NCBI GenBank assembly: GCA_937896835.1
Contig: CALBOJ010000093.1
Location: forward strand, 1 to 27,808
Origin: an uncultured Collinsella sp.
GTDB lineage: Bacteria > Actinomycetota > Coriobacteriia > Coriobacteriales > Coriobacteriaceae
Direction of reading: 5' to 3'
DNA: 27,808 nt
Numbering within the stretch: the first letter of the stretch is position 1; each line of letters opens with the position of its first letter. The translations under genes were made by a program, and so were the position numbers. Of the stretch, positions 1 through 8,900 are shown piece by piece. The notes beneath the pieces were generated by a model. The model did not search any database and was not told the origin of the DNA. It saw nothing but the letters and a program-made list of their open reading frames with translations.

Positions 1-2
1 TA

Positions 3-62
3 GAATGTGCACCAGAAAATGCCCTGGTAGCAGCAGTTATTAGTTTAGCGAGATCAGATTAG
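3..62 (+). CDS. Possible 3' end of a rightward gene entering from the left edge
   Basis: One forward frame is open from base 3 to a TAG at 60-62 and reads ECAPENALVAAVISLARSD, which looks like a protein C-terminus. Only 19 codons are visible, so coding cannot be established and no family is recognised. The other two forward frames hit stops sooner. Confidence 0.2.
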   Translation, partial: ECAPENALVAAVISLARSD

Positions 63-240
63 GGGCAAAGAAGAAAACCTGTGTTAGGTTCCAAAATTAG
101 GTGTAAATCGTTTTGTCAGTCGGTGAATGGAAGAATCGAGAGGCGTCGGGCGGGGGCAGCAGCGCGCTGCCGAACCCGTGTAAAGTCTCTTGTATGCCTA
201 TGATGCGGTTGTTAATAACAGATCAGAGATTAGCTGAAAG
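63..240. other. Intergenic stretch, no gene seen
   Basis: No plausible reading frame is seen. A short GC-rich hairpin lies near 154-173 (arms GGCAGC/GCTGCC around AGCGC) but has no following U-tract on either strand, so it is not called a terminator. The rest is unremarkable AT-rich sequence between the end of the frameshifted leftward gene at 241 and the possible gene tail at 62. Confidence 0.4.
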
Positions 241-1177
241 TTAACTGATATACGAGAATAAATTCAAATCATCTAGAGGATATAAGAGGCCTTCAAGGCT
301 ACAACAAGAGTCAACTTCCTGGCCAAATTCCAAACTATACTTTGTTAGTAGCATATAGCCTATGCGATTATTTTCGTTCTGAGTTAACATGGGTGCAAAG
401 CGCCTATTAAAAACCGGAGAGAAGTCGGTAGTTTTCAGTTTTATTGACTTAATTGGTTCAGATTGATTAAGGCCACCAATTGAATCGTGATCTACCTTCA
501 GGTCGATCTGGTCACCCATAAAGCCAGAAAAAAATAGAACGTCTCGCAACGCTTGCTAAAAAACAGGTTAAATCGATGGCGGTGAACTCGCTCGCCAAAG
601 GCTCATCCTTGTAATTTCGTTTCCAATTAAAAAGACACGGATTTGAATCAATTTCTGAACCCCGGGTTTTCATATGGCTATCAATGATGTTGCTGTCTAA
701 AGATGACCTTGGGATTAAATTTGCAAAACTGCGAGTAACGCCTGTTCGTTTGAGAGATGCTGCAAAATCGTTAAATAGGTGGTTAGTCTCAACTGAATAT
801 AATCCATCGGTATTAACGGAGCCTGGAATCAATGCAGATGTTATCAGTCTATCGACCAGTTCGCCCTCTTCAAAGTACTTTTTAGCAAGGTCCAGAAGAA
901 CGGGATTATCATCTACAGCAAGCTTTAAATCGACCCAATATTGAGTTATCGGCCTTTGCTCATCAAATGAGGCCGTGGATAATAAGGACAGTACGTCAGA
1001 GAAGCCAAAGAATGATCTGGACGCAACCTTTGAATTGAATAGTTCCCATAACCTTTCTGACATCTCCTCACCGAGAAGCTCTTCTGTATATTTTTCTGTT
1101 AATTCATCATTGCCTTTAGCTAAATAATCGTTCCTGAGGGCATGTCCAAACTCAAGGCCCGCTTCAATTAAATTCAT
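241..1177 (-). pseudogene. Unknown protein, partner of the HEPN gene, split by a frameshift in a T7 run
   Basis: The first frame runs 1177-512 (221 aa, starting MNLIEAGLEF) and ends early. A second open frame (549-241, 102 aa) takes over just before that stop. The junction holds a run of seven T on the coding strand (A7 at 528-534). Removing one T joins the frames into a single protein of about 311 aa with no other stop, so I read this as one gene broken by a homopolymer indel, whether a true mutation, phase variation or a sequencing error. The start ATG overlaps the stop of the upstream HEPN gene by 4 bases (ATGA), so the two are translationally coupled and probably act together. No domain is recognised; the protein looks soluble, mainly helical and acidic. 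Alternatively these are two genuine overlapping genes, but the second would need a TTG start with no Shine-Dalgarno. Confidence 0.55.
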
Positions 1178-2925
1178 TGCTTAGATCCCCCAATCTTCTC
1201 AACCTTTGACAAAATAAGAGTACTGGCTGCGACAATTGCGCGATCCAGATCAACTATATTTAGGAACACGGATCTTCTTCCATGCAGTAGTCCATTTCTT
1301 GCCTTATTGACATCAATTAATAATTGCAATTCCTGTTCCGTAATTGGATCTCCAAGCCTTCTGCACATAGCTGTAAGGCGGCTCGCCAGACGAGATGATA
1401 ATAATGACGCTTTAGCCTGGTTCCTAATTCTTCGGTCCAGTTTTTTGCTTTGCTTCTCATTAAGTCCTCGAATAGCCGGTAAATCAATTGATTTCACTAT
1501 GTCATCTATCATCTGCGAGAAATTAAGTTCATCGGTGCTGTCGTAATTCATTTCATGCAAAGCTTCCGCAAGAACTGTCTCGCCCCGTTCTTCATTTAAA
1601 CAGTACTCAAGCGCAGTGTTTAATGAGATTATTCGGTCATCTAACGAAGGCTCAAAGCGAGCTCTGACCACCCATTTCATAGCTTCATTTAAATAATGCG
1701 GTTTCCATGAGGCCCTCAATGGGGAAAGCAACATTTGAGTAGAAGAATTTGTTGCTGATGAAATGAAGCCAGTGACAGATATAGGATCATTATTTGTCTT
1801 GCCATTGCCTTCGATTAGAATGCTGCCACCGAGATCAAGATTTTCAACGTAGACCATTGGTGACACCTTTGGTTCAAGTAATGGTCGCCTAATGTCCCAA
1901 GACTCCATCTTGGCTTCTGTATCGGGGAAGCGTTCGGAACACCCGCAAACAATATATAGATAGACGGCGTATTCAATTCGTCTTAACGCTTCTAATTGAG
2001 CAACTGCAAACCCCTGTGCGGTTTGATAAGTCCATGCGCAAACGGAGTAATCCTGATTCAGCGTGAATCCGTTAGGTACAGTAGGCGCTTCTGAAAGTGA
2101 AGATGCAAAAGTAATATCTCCGATAGAGCAATTTGATGAAACGGAAAGCCCCTTAATGCGGGTAAGAATGTAGTAATAGTATTCAACGGAAGAGCTCTCT
2201 TCGCCTTCAATCTTGATTGTCTTTACTCCGCAATCTTCAACAGTTAAAAAGTATTTTGCCAACTCAAGAGGATGAACGCCCTTTGTTTCAAAATTACCTA
2301 TAGTTTTGCCAGCGAGAATGACATCAATTGGCGACTCGAGAGTAACGATGAACCCTGCATCAGTTTTTTCACCTTGATAAAAAGAACCATCTAACTCGAA
2401 ATCATGCGGCTTTACAGGTGCCCATCGAAGAGAATAATAGTCTCTAAGCGAATGCCCTGAGTACAATCCGGTTCTAGAATTTGCGATTAATAGTTTGCCA
2501 ATTTCCTGCTGGGAGGATGCTTCTACAGCCGCACAATTATAGGGGACCTGTCCATCGACTAGGCTTATTAGCGTGAAAGGTTTGCCGGCGTCAAAGCTGT
2601 TGTCTCCCACGAGAACGTCAACAGTCGATTTATTGGTCTCCATATAATCCGAGATATGTTTCGTTGCTAGCAAACTATTGTGTAAATGCGTTCCTAAGGG
2701 ATCTTTCAGAAGATTAAGCACCCTAGAAGCAAAGTCCAGCTTATCTTTATCCAGCTTTCCAAATTGATTTGTCGAAGCATCGTAGCCACAAATCAACTGC
2801 ATGTCGTTTGACTTAAATACACCAAGGCCAATTGATTGTTCTTCATCAGATAGACAGATTATCTTAAACAGATCGTAGACTCTATTATTAAACATTACTT
2901 TCTGAGGCTGAAACAATTGTCTCAT
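1174..2925 (-). CDS. Large protein with C-terminal Apea-like HEPN domain, possible RNase effector
   Basis: About 583 aa. The C-terminal third resembles Apea-like HEPN domains: a helix containing DRIISLNTALEYCL, then a helical hairpin ending in NKARNGLLHGRR, which supplies the R-x4-H pair used by HEPN ribonucleases. The N-terminal 380 residues match nothing I recognise and could sense or bind a target. I place the start at the ATG at 2923-2925 because GAGGAG lies nine bases upstream; an in-frame ATG at 2944-2946 adds seven residues but has no Shine-Dalgarno. The gene overlaps the frameshifted partner downstream by 4 bases, so this is a two-gene unit. HEPN proteins with large N-terminal regions are common in abortive-infection systems; a defence role here is inferred from the family and the setting. 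The gene is AT-rich compared with the ugd repeat to its right, consistent with acquisition. Confidence 0.6.
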   Translation of the reverse strand: MRQLFQPQKVMFNNRVYDLFKIICLSDEEQSIGLGVFKSNDMQLICGYDASTNQFGKLDKDKLDFASRVLNLLKDPLGTHLHNSLLATKHISDYMETNKSTVDVLVGDNSFDAGKPFTLISLVDGQVPYNCAAVEASSQQEIGKLLIANSRTGLYSGHSLRDYYSLRWAPVKPHDFELDGSFYQGEKTDAGFIVTLESPIDVILAGKTIGNFETKGVHPLELAKYFLTVEDCGVKTIKIEGEESSSVEYYYYILTRIKGLSVSSNCSIGDITFASSLSEAPTVPNGFTLNQDYSVCAWTYQTAQGFAVAQLEALRRIEYAVYLYIVCGCSERFPDTEAKMESWDIRRPLLEPKVSPMVYVENLDLGGSILIEGNGKTNNDPISVTGFISSATNSSTQMLLSPLRASWKPHYLNEAMKWVVRARFEPSLDDRIISLNTALEYCLNEERGETVLAEALHEMNYDSTDELNFSQMIDDIVKSIDLPAIRGLNEKQSKKLDRRIRNQAKASLLSSRLASRLTAMCRRLGDPITEQELQLLIDVNKARNGLLHGRRSVFLNIVDLDRAIVAASTLILSKVEKIGGSKQ

Positions 2926-3008
2926 GCGAATGAACTCCTCATGCATTTAAGGTAATCGTTCTATATAGATCGAGGTATATTAAATGGATGATAGAACTTA
3001 TTTACACA
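2926..3008 (-). promoter_or_regulatory. Upstream region of the HEPN gene
   Basis: This short AT-rich gap separates the terminator of the ugd remnant from the HEPN gene and must hold the HEPN promoter if that gene is expressed independently. It contains TATATA-like sequences and a spaced inverted repeat (GTTCTAT near 2959 and ATAGAAC near 2990), possibly an operator. No convincing -35/-10 pair can be assigned. Confidence 0.25.
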
Positions 3009-3046
3009 AAAGAGGGTGTATCGGCGCAAGCCGATACACCCTCTTT
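3009..3046 (-). terminator. Strong intrinsic terminator behind the truncated ugd copy (T1)
   Basis: Perfect 17-bp arms (3009-3025 and 3030-3046) enclose the 4-base loop at 3026-3029. On the minus strand the stem is followed by TTTTG. It lies about 50 bases after the ugd remnant's stop. On the plus strand the other arm ends in TTTC, so it may act weakly in both directions. The inner stem (GTATCGGC and its complement) is shared with the terminator behind full-length ugd. Confidence 0.85.
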
Positions 3047-3090
3047 CTCGACAATCATTTTAATTTACAAGATCAGGATCGCAGTCAACA

Positions 3091-3374
3091 CTCCCCTAGT
3101 CCCGCTTAAACAAATCCCTCGTGTAGACCTTGTCCGCAACGTCCGCGAGCTCGTCGCTCCAGCGGTTGGAGACGATCACGTCGCACTTCACCTTGAAGGC
3201 CTCCAGGTCGTGGGTCACCTCGGAGCCGAAGAAATCACGCGAGTCCAGCGTGGGTTCGTAGACCACCACGGGCACGCCCTTGGCCTTCACGCGCTTCATG
3301 ACGCCCTGGATGGAGCTCGCGCGGAAGTTGTCAGAGTTCGACTTCATCGTCAGGCGGTAGACGCCCACGACCGG
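3091..3374. repeat. Direct repeat, copy 1: duplicated 3' end of ugd
   Basis: This 284-bp stretch aligns without gaps to 12165-12448. I count about 19 mismatches, roughly 93% identity. The match begins six bases beyond the ugd stop codon and ends abruptly after the bases encoding KPVVGVYR. It is in the same orientation as copy 2, about 9.07 kb away. Confidence 0.9.
3096..3374 (-). pseudogene. ugd: Truncated UDP-glucose 6-dehydrogenase (C-terminal about 90 residues only)
   Basis: The frame encodes the last 90 or so residues of the full-length Ugd at 12170-13429 (from VGVYRLTMKSNSDNF to the terminal RDLFKRD) with a handful of substitutions, for example DSRDFF for DAPEFF and VKCDVIVSN for AGCDVIVAN. 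The NAD-binding domain, catalytic Cys and central helix are absent, so it cannot be an active enzyme. In frame upstream it runs straight into the stop codon of the 438-aa gene, with no ribosome-binding site of its own. The divergence from copy 2 suggests it came from another strain's ugd rather than from a recent tandem duplication. It marks a recombination junction. Confidence 0.9.
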
Positions 3375-3410
3375 TTCCTTTTTAACGTCATCGACGCAAC
3401 AGCAAATTAA

Positions 3411-4727
3411 TTACACGTTCTGCTTAATCCACTTGAACATTTCCGTTTCCTCTAATTCAGACATACCACATTGGCCTGTTTTGATCTGCTTCCAAAGTTG
3501 GTCGAGTTCTTCTGCCGCTTTTCGGCCTAGCTCAACTTCATTGTCATCAAGAAGCTTATCGGTCTCAACGCAAACAAAATCTGACGCAATAGAAAACGAA
3601 GTAATGAATGAGCTAACGTGAGAATACTCATGCGATGTATCAAGACTAGCGAGATGACAGATCTCCGCGAGTGGGACGTTGACTCCGCCAAGCTGTTCGG
3701 CGTAATCACTCATGTCTGAAAGGTACAGACCGCTTGATGGTCTTGCCGAATTACTAAATGCATCAAGCATGCCGGTTATGTGAATGGCAATTACTTTCTC
3801 TGAGAATAGCGCAGTGAATAAAACAGCCGTCGCCTCATATAACGTTAACTTATCTAGCTCATCAAGAATGTCTTCGATGTTAGACAAATCAATATAGTGC
3901 AGGTTTGAGACATTATATGTTGCCTCCTTCAACTGAGGAAATGTTGACTTAATCGCATTCACCCAATTGCGGTAATAATCCGTCTCAATGTAGTGCTTAA
4001 CAAACTCGTTCCCCAAACAATTATCAATAAAGCTCTGACCGAATTCGAGTGTCATACAATCAGGGAATCTGAATTCGCATTCGGGGTCGCTCAGTAATAT
4101 GGGGAAAGGATCGACGGCAAGTCGAAAAATTGCACAGACCTTTACAGTAGTCGTGAAATAATCGGTGAAATCCTCTCGAATATGCTTCGCGCTTTCGGGA
4201 ACCACCTCGTAAGGCTTGGTATAAAAGGATTCGTGGCCTTGTTTGTGAATATACTTGTTCGCCCTCTTATTGAGCTTGCTGATTAGCTCATCAATTTCGG
4301 GCATTTGTTCAAGAAGGTCTCGATATTCAATATCTTTTGAACGCAGCATTTTGGACAGTTCGCTAAATGAGGGGAACCTGTCGAGCGAGACCCATTTCTC
4401 ATATTTAGCCTTGCGCTCAGATTCTTCTAGATTCGAAAACAACGTTCCGATAAGGATGACCTCTCCAGCTTGTCGGACTGAATAAAAAGCAGCGTCGAAG
4501 TAACCTTGATGAATTAGATCCAGCGAGTTAGCTAAGAGCTGACAGGATTCAAGTAAAAACTGGTTGAAAGATGGCGTAGAGACTAAACCACTAACGGAAC
4601 CCGCCAATTGTTCTATGTAGCCATAAAGATGACTGTAAGCGAGTTCATCCTCCCTTGCCACGTACCGCAGTGGATGATGTCTCCAGCTGAATATCTGACT
4701 ATTTATGTATTCGTCCTTAAAGTTCAC
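3411..4727 (-). CDS. Uncharacterised 438-aa helical protein, possible HEPN-type fold
   Basis: Not assigned to a family. The N-terminal half is helical and includes YFDAAFYSVRQAGEVILIG and, near residue 155, LNKRANKYIHKQGH. Its R-x5-H spacing and position after a long helical hairpin resemble HEPN nucleases, but this rests on a short motif only. The C-terminal half is acidic and helical, without signal peptide or membrane segments. The GTG at 4725-4727 is chosen because no ATG follows in the next hundred residues and a stop lies upstream; the Shine-Dalgarno is weak. The gene is AT-rich and ends 36 bases before the ugd remnant, so its 3' flank is the recombination junction. Its neighbour to the right encodes a one-TM protein about 180 bases upstream on the same strand. 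A defence role is only inferred from the setting. Confidence 0.5.
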   Translation of the reverse strand: MNFKDEYINSQIFSWRHHPLRYVAREDELAYSHLYGYIEQLAGSVSGLVSTPSFNQFLLESCQLLANSLDLIHQGYFDAAFYSVRQAGEVILIGTLFSNLEESERKAKYEKWVSLDRFPSFSELSKMLRSKDIEYRDLLEQMPEIDELISKLNKRANKYIHKQGHESFYTKPYEVVPESAKHIREDFTDYFTTTVKVCAIFRLAVDPFPILLSDPECEFRFPDCMTLEFGQSFIDNCLGNEFVKHYIETDYYRNWVNAIKSTFPQLKEATYNVSNLHYIDLSNIEDILDELDKLTLYEATAVLFTALFSEKVIAIHITGMLDAFSNSARPSSGLYLSDMSDYAEQLGGVNVPLAEICHLASLDTSHEYSHVSSFITSFSIASDFVCVETDKLLDDNEVELGRKAAEELDQLWKQIKTGQCGMSELEETEMFKWIKQNV

Positions 4728-4909
4728 CTGAGTCAGCTTCCGAGTCTTATTCCAGCACTGGGTTCTATTCTAATTGGTAACGTTCTTAAACTCGCAGCAA
4801 TGAAAGCTGGCGGGCCTTGCGTTACTTTAGAGCTTAAGAGTTTTTGCTCATTGGGCTAGCGGCATTGAGGTTTGGCGCGGCATCGACCGTCTTAAGTACC
4901 CAATTTAGG
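4728..4909. other. Gap between the 438-aa and one-TM genes
   Basis: No gene is seen in these 182 AT-rich bases. The length allows the 438-aa gene its own promoter, but no clear -35/-10 pair or terminator hairpin can be picked out. Confidence 0.35.
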
Positions 4910-5551
4910 TCAGCGCCATGTAGGGCCTGCTAGTTGTATTTGGCGCTGAATTGCACCTCTCTTGTTTAGCTGGCATAGAGTTATGTATGAAGCTGCTAGA
5001 GCGCTTTCTTTCTCAAAGAGATCTTTCCGTTTATCGGGCTCATGTAACTTTTCAGAAGCCTGTACAAGCGTCCATTGATAATCCTTTGCACTCTGAGATA
5101 TCTTATTCAATAGAATCTGATACTGATACATTGAAAACAAAAGGGATTGATAAGCTTCTATGAATTCGGCTATTGCGTCTCCGCTCTTTCCTTTGAAGCA
5201 AAATCTTGCCTCCATGGCGAGTGATCTCATTTCATCAAGCTTTAAATGCAATTTAAGTTGATGGTCGGTATCTAACACATGATTTATTGAGGCTGAAATT
5301 GATTGCAAGTACGTGGTATTAGTTAGCCAAACAAATAGCAGGTCAATAGCCATTTGCGGTTCGTCGTCATGTTCCAAATTCATCGCGTTTTTGACGTAAA
5401 CGCTCATGAGTTTATCGACGGTTATCCATATATTTAAACGTCGATTGAATAGAGACTGTTTATTGCTGAGACGAGCTTGGTAACAAGAAATGAACAACGC
5501 GATGATTGCCACAATCGCTGAGATGTACTCAGGTAGATTCGTTAGGTCCAT
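4910..5551 (-). CDS. Uncharacterised 213-aa protein with one N-terminal transmembrane helix
   Basis: From ATG 5549-5551 the protein begins MDLTNLPEYISAIVAIIALF, a single hydrophobic helix at about residues 7-26, then the basic segment QARLSNKQSLFNRRLNIW that should face the cytoplasm. The rest is helical and probably coiled-coil. This start is preferred over an in-frame GTG five codons upstream because GGAGGAG sits just before the ATG. Length and layout are like the many small membrane-anchored helical proteins found beside defence genes, but no named family is recognised. The gene is AT-rich. It lies between an IS21 remnant and the 438-aa protein, and the pair may or may not share a transcript. 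Confidence 0.55.
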   Translation of the reverse strand: MDLTNLPEYISAIVAIIALFISCYQARLSNKQSLFNRRLNIWITVDKLMSVYVKNAMNLEHDDEPQMAIDLLFVWLTNTTYLQSISASINHVLDTDHQLKLHLKLDEMRSLAMEARFCFKGKSGDAIAEFIEAYQSLLFSMYQYQILLNKISQSAKDYQWTLVQASEKLHEPDKRKDLFEKESALAASYITLCQLNKRGAIQRQIQLAGPTWR

Positions 5552-5660
5552 TGTCTCCTCCGCCACTAAAGATCAATTGGCAATACCTTGATTATCGCTC
5601 TGCATTTTGGATTCTCTGTTTCAGCTTCTAGATGATTCCTAGGCCCTTTCGACACCACCT

Positions 5661-5716
5661 ATATTGCAAATCGGCACCGCCGTCCACCCGGCCGGATATT
5701 GCCGTTCGGCACCGCC
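5661..5716 (+). repeat. Two tandem-spaced repeats typical of an IS21-family end
   Basis: The 21-base units at 5661-5681 and 5696-5716 share ATATTGC, then three variable bases, then TCGGCACCGCC (18 of 21 identical) at a 35-base period. IS21-family elements carry multiple related repeats at each end for transposase binding, and this pair lies immediately beside an istA-like coding fragment, so I read it as one end of a decayed element. Confidence 0.55.
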
Positions 5717-5717
5717 A

Positions 5718-5882
5718 TTAAACGCCTCCCCGCCCATCCCCGTCACGCTCAAGACCCTGCAGGCGGAGTACGCCTGCAGGAGCGCGGAGGCCGACTCCCC
5801 GTCGATGTCCTACAACAGGTTCTGCAAGCGCTACCGGCAGTACATGGCGTCCCGCAACGTGGTGAGCCGACACTCGACATGA
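5718..5882 (+). pseudogene. istA: IS21-family transposase (IstA) fragment
   Basis: A rightward GC-rich frame encodes LKTLQAEYACRSAEADSP followed by SMSYNRFCKRYRQYMASRNV and VSRHS, then stops. This resembles the IstA segment that reads roughly L-x-EY...YSxFCxxYRxW...V-x-R-x-EHKAGE, just N-terminal to the DDE catalytic core. The N-terminal DNA-binding domain, the whole DDE core and istB are missing, and the terminal repeats sit directly against it, so it is an internally deleted relic. It is the only recognisable mobile-element debris in the window and lies at the boundary of the Avs-like gene. The identification rests on motif memory. Confidence 0.5.
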
Positions 5883-5956
5883 AACAGGATATATAGCTGC
5901 TGTGCCAAGTGCACGCCTTCTCCTTCCTGTTGTCACAGTTCACGCGATTCATGCGG

Positions 5957-8900
5957 TCATTTCTCAAAAGGCGACATCATTTTTATGGCCTCGTGCATGT
6001 CGTATCGATCCTTTATCTGGTCGATATGATTGCTCGACTCCGTTGACCAATAGATGCGACATCCATGCTCTTTTGTGGCTTTCTCCACGAGCTCCTTGTT
6101 AAAGACCCACCTCCATAACCGCGGCTGTTGATAGTAGGCAGAATGACGAAAACCCTTTTCCACGGGGAAGCAAAATTGCTCGAACCAAGTAACTCGGTTT
6201 CCTAACGCATCAACCCAAACTAGAGGATTGTCGATTTTTGGAAGGAAACCAAGAGCCCTCATAGCACGGGAAGGGAATACCTGGCAATCGCAGAACGTCA
6301 TGGTTATGCCACCGGCCAGTGCATTGCACAAGGATATGCTGTTTCGGGAGAAGGAGGAGGCTAATCCCCCTCCTTTTGCCGATAGTAGCCCAAAGCATCC
6401 GTACTCCCTATCAATAACGTCGTCTGGGCTTTCGCAATTAAGCGACGCTATGCGAGCGGCGCCATAATACTCGTATTGTTTAGCTTGGCTCCCGTATGGG
6501 ATATGCAGCTTCCAGCCCAGGCAAGCCTCGTCCTCATTCAACTCGATCATGGGCAGTCTGGTCGCGACGTCCCCTGCTTCTCCAATCGCTCCAGCCTCGA
6601 ATAACTCGATAAACTTTGACACTCCGAATGCCATCGGGTCCTTAAAAACGGGAAAATGCGAGAAGCACCATACATCAGCAGGATCCATAAGGATCGAAGC
6701 GGCTACGCAGCTCGGAATGGCCCGCCAACGCCCATGGCACAATCCAGCATAGAGGAGCTCCTGGCCGTAATCCTCCTGTCCGCACGCTGGAAAAACGACC
6801 CCGTCATTTTGCATATATCGTTTAACAAACGGTCGGACTTCCCCTCCGCGACATAATTCCAGGGCTTCTTTGACGTCCTCGCAGCTGTCACCGCAAAGGC
6901 GATAAGCTTCAGATAGGAAGGTTTCTATTCTAGATGGAACCTCGCAGCTGCTGTTTTCGGTCAACTGTGGGTCGTCAATCCCTGACTTGAGAATAATCCC
7001 GGGTGCTCCGGTATAAATTGAGAGAAGGTAAGCCTCATCCGCCCTTTTAACCTTATCGACAAGCTTGGTGAAGCAGTCCCAGATCACATCGTCTCCAGGG
7101 AAAGCGGACCACCAGCGACCGAGAACCTTCTCAAGCAAGATACGTTCATACGGTCGAAGAACCTCCAGCCCTTCGCACACGCGCTCTCTCATGCTTTTCA
7201 AACGTAAACCGCCCCAGACGATTCCCCGCACTGCGTTTTCTGTCCTATGTGGGTCTTCAGGGAGGATCGAATCGAGCAGGATGTCCGACACAAGCTCGGG
7301 CAACAATTCCGGCTCGGGCAAACCGGATGATTTCTTTTCCAAAGCAGCCAGATCGCACTTTCCATTGCAGGTGACCCACCTTCGTTTGCTGTCACACTCG
7401 AGCTCAAATATCACCTCGAAAAGCGCCGGGTTTCTCACCCTCGCTCTGACCATAATTGCATGCATGATATCGTTTGGGGCGGCTCCAAAGCCGTATCTTT
7501 CCAACCCCCGGTTCCTCCACGAGAGCAGTTTGAAAAAGAACTCGTCATCGGAGTAGCTCGCGATGCCGTCAATCAGTTCGGTTACAGATGTGGAGAAATG
7601 AGCCCATCCCTCTTTGCAAAGAGCAGTGCCACGCGCTTCCACAAGGCTGTTAAAGACCTCACTTCTTTCTTGCCCTCGACCGACCAACTCCGAGCAAGCC
7701 TTGGCAACGGGCTCCCAATACCAGCGATCAATCTCTTGGCGAAACGCGATGTCCTTTACCTCTTCATCCGATAGGTCACTAAGATCTCGAGGGACATCTG
7801 CGATGGAATTCTCAACCCCAGATTTAAACGATTCGGTTATTGGCGCGTCTTTGATGGCGCTCTCTATGTCAGTAACCTCACTCTCGAAACCATCTTCGCA
7901 TCCGAGTTCAACCGCTTTATCTCTACATGTTTTTAGGCAGAAACGGAGCCCCTCTAAGTCCTCGGCCGAGCAACAAGACGAGTTCCCGAGCATGCCAGCA
8001 AATACGGCCAGCACATCGCTTAAGCACGCTGCGTTCGCCAGCAAAGACTTGAGTTGATGTTCGATAAGGCAATGGTCATACCTATACTCCGGCTGCAGCG
8101 AGCGGATTCTTGACAATTGTGCGGGACCTTCACTTGCCGCCCAATCCGCCACCTTCTCCATCAGCACGCTAGACATCCTGTTGTCACCCGATTGCGATGC
8201 CGCATTATCCAGCTCGAGCAATTCAAAAGCGTGAGTTTCAGTTGCCATCCCGAACTCAGAAAGCGTTTCGAAAGTCTCAACGAGATTGGCCAAGGAGTAG
8301 TCCTTGTGGTCGGTGAACCGAGCCGACCCAAAGAGAATAGCCTCATCGCAATGCATCGCGAGATCTCGATCGTAAGAAGCGAGCAAGGGCCTTAGCATGT
8401 CGTGAATCTCAGAGGCATCCTGGGATGCCAGCAAAATCGACCCGTTCGGTCCATACTCTTTCGAGAGATATCGTCTAGGAATCTCACTGCCTATCTTCTG
8501 GAGATGCTTGAGCATCCTCAGCTTTGCGCAAAGGGGCTTTCTAGAATAAATGAAACCCTTTAGATCTTCCTCCTCGAACGCTTTTGCACAAAGGTCCACG
8601 CCTTTCGCGGAGACGAATGCGATGTATGGCACGGCACATGTCTCCATAGTCAATAAGCCGGGCCAATGCGGGGCCTGGGCCCACTCCCCCAAAACACGCG
8701 CCTCGTCGGTTCCTGGCAATATGGTCGCGCCATGTCCCACGGCATATCCGAGGCAGGCCGAGGCCCGCAACGTTCTGACGATAGACAGGCACTCCCTGTC
8801 GGAGCGATCCATCCATGCGATCGTCGCGTCCATGTCCAGTCCCATGGCATCGAAACCGTCGCGGTCGGATTCATAACCGAAAATGAAGCTCTCTGCAAAC

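Larger units (their letters stand above)
5552..5956. other. Junction region between the one-TM gene and the Avs-like gene
   Basis: This 405-base gap holds no intact gene. Its middle (about 5661-5882) is GC-rich IS21 debris, annotated separately. The flanks, 5552-5660 and 5883-5956, show no recognisable gene. No strong terminator follows the Avs-like stop codon. A perfect 10-bp inverted repeat (5756-5765 and 5771-5780, loop 5766-5770) lies within the IS debris. Confidence 0.5.

Noticed and set aside
3096..4727. The ugd remnant as a C-terminal extension of the 438-aa protein by readthrough
   Set aside because: It is in the same frame past the TAA, but the ordinary stop and the abrupt homology to ugd are better explained by a recombination junction.
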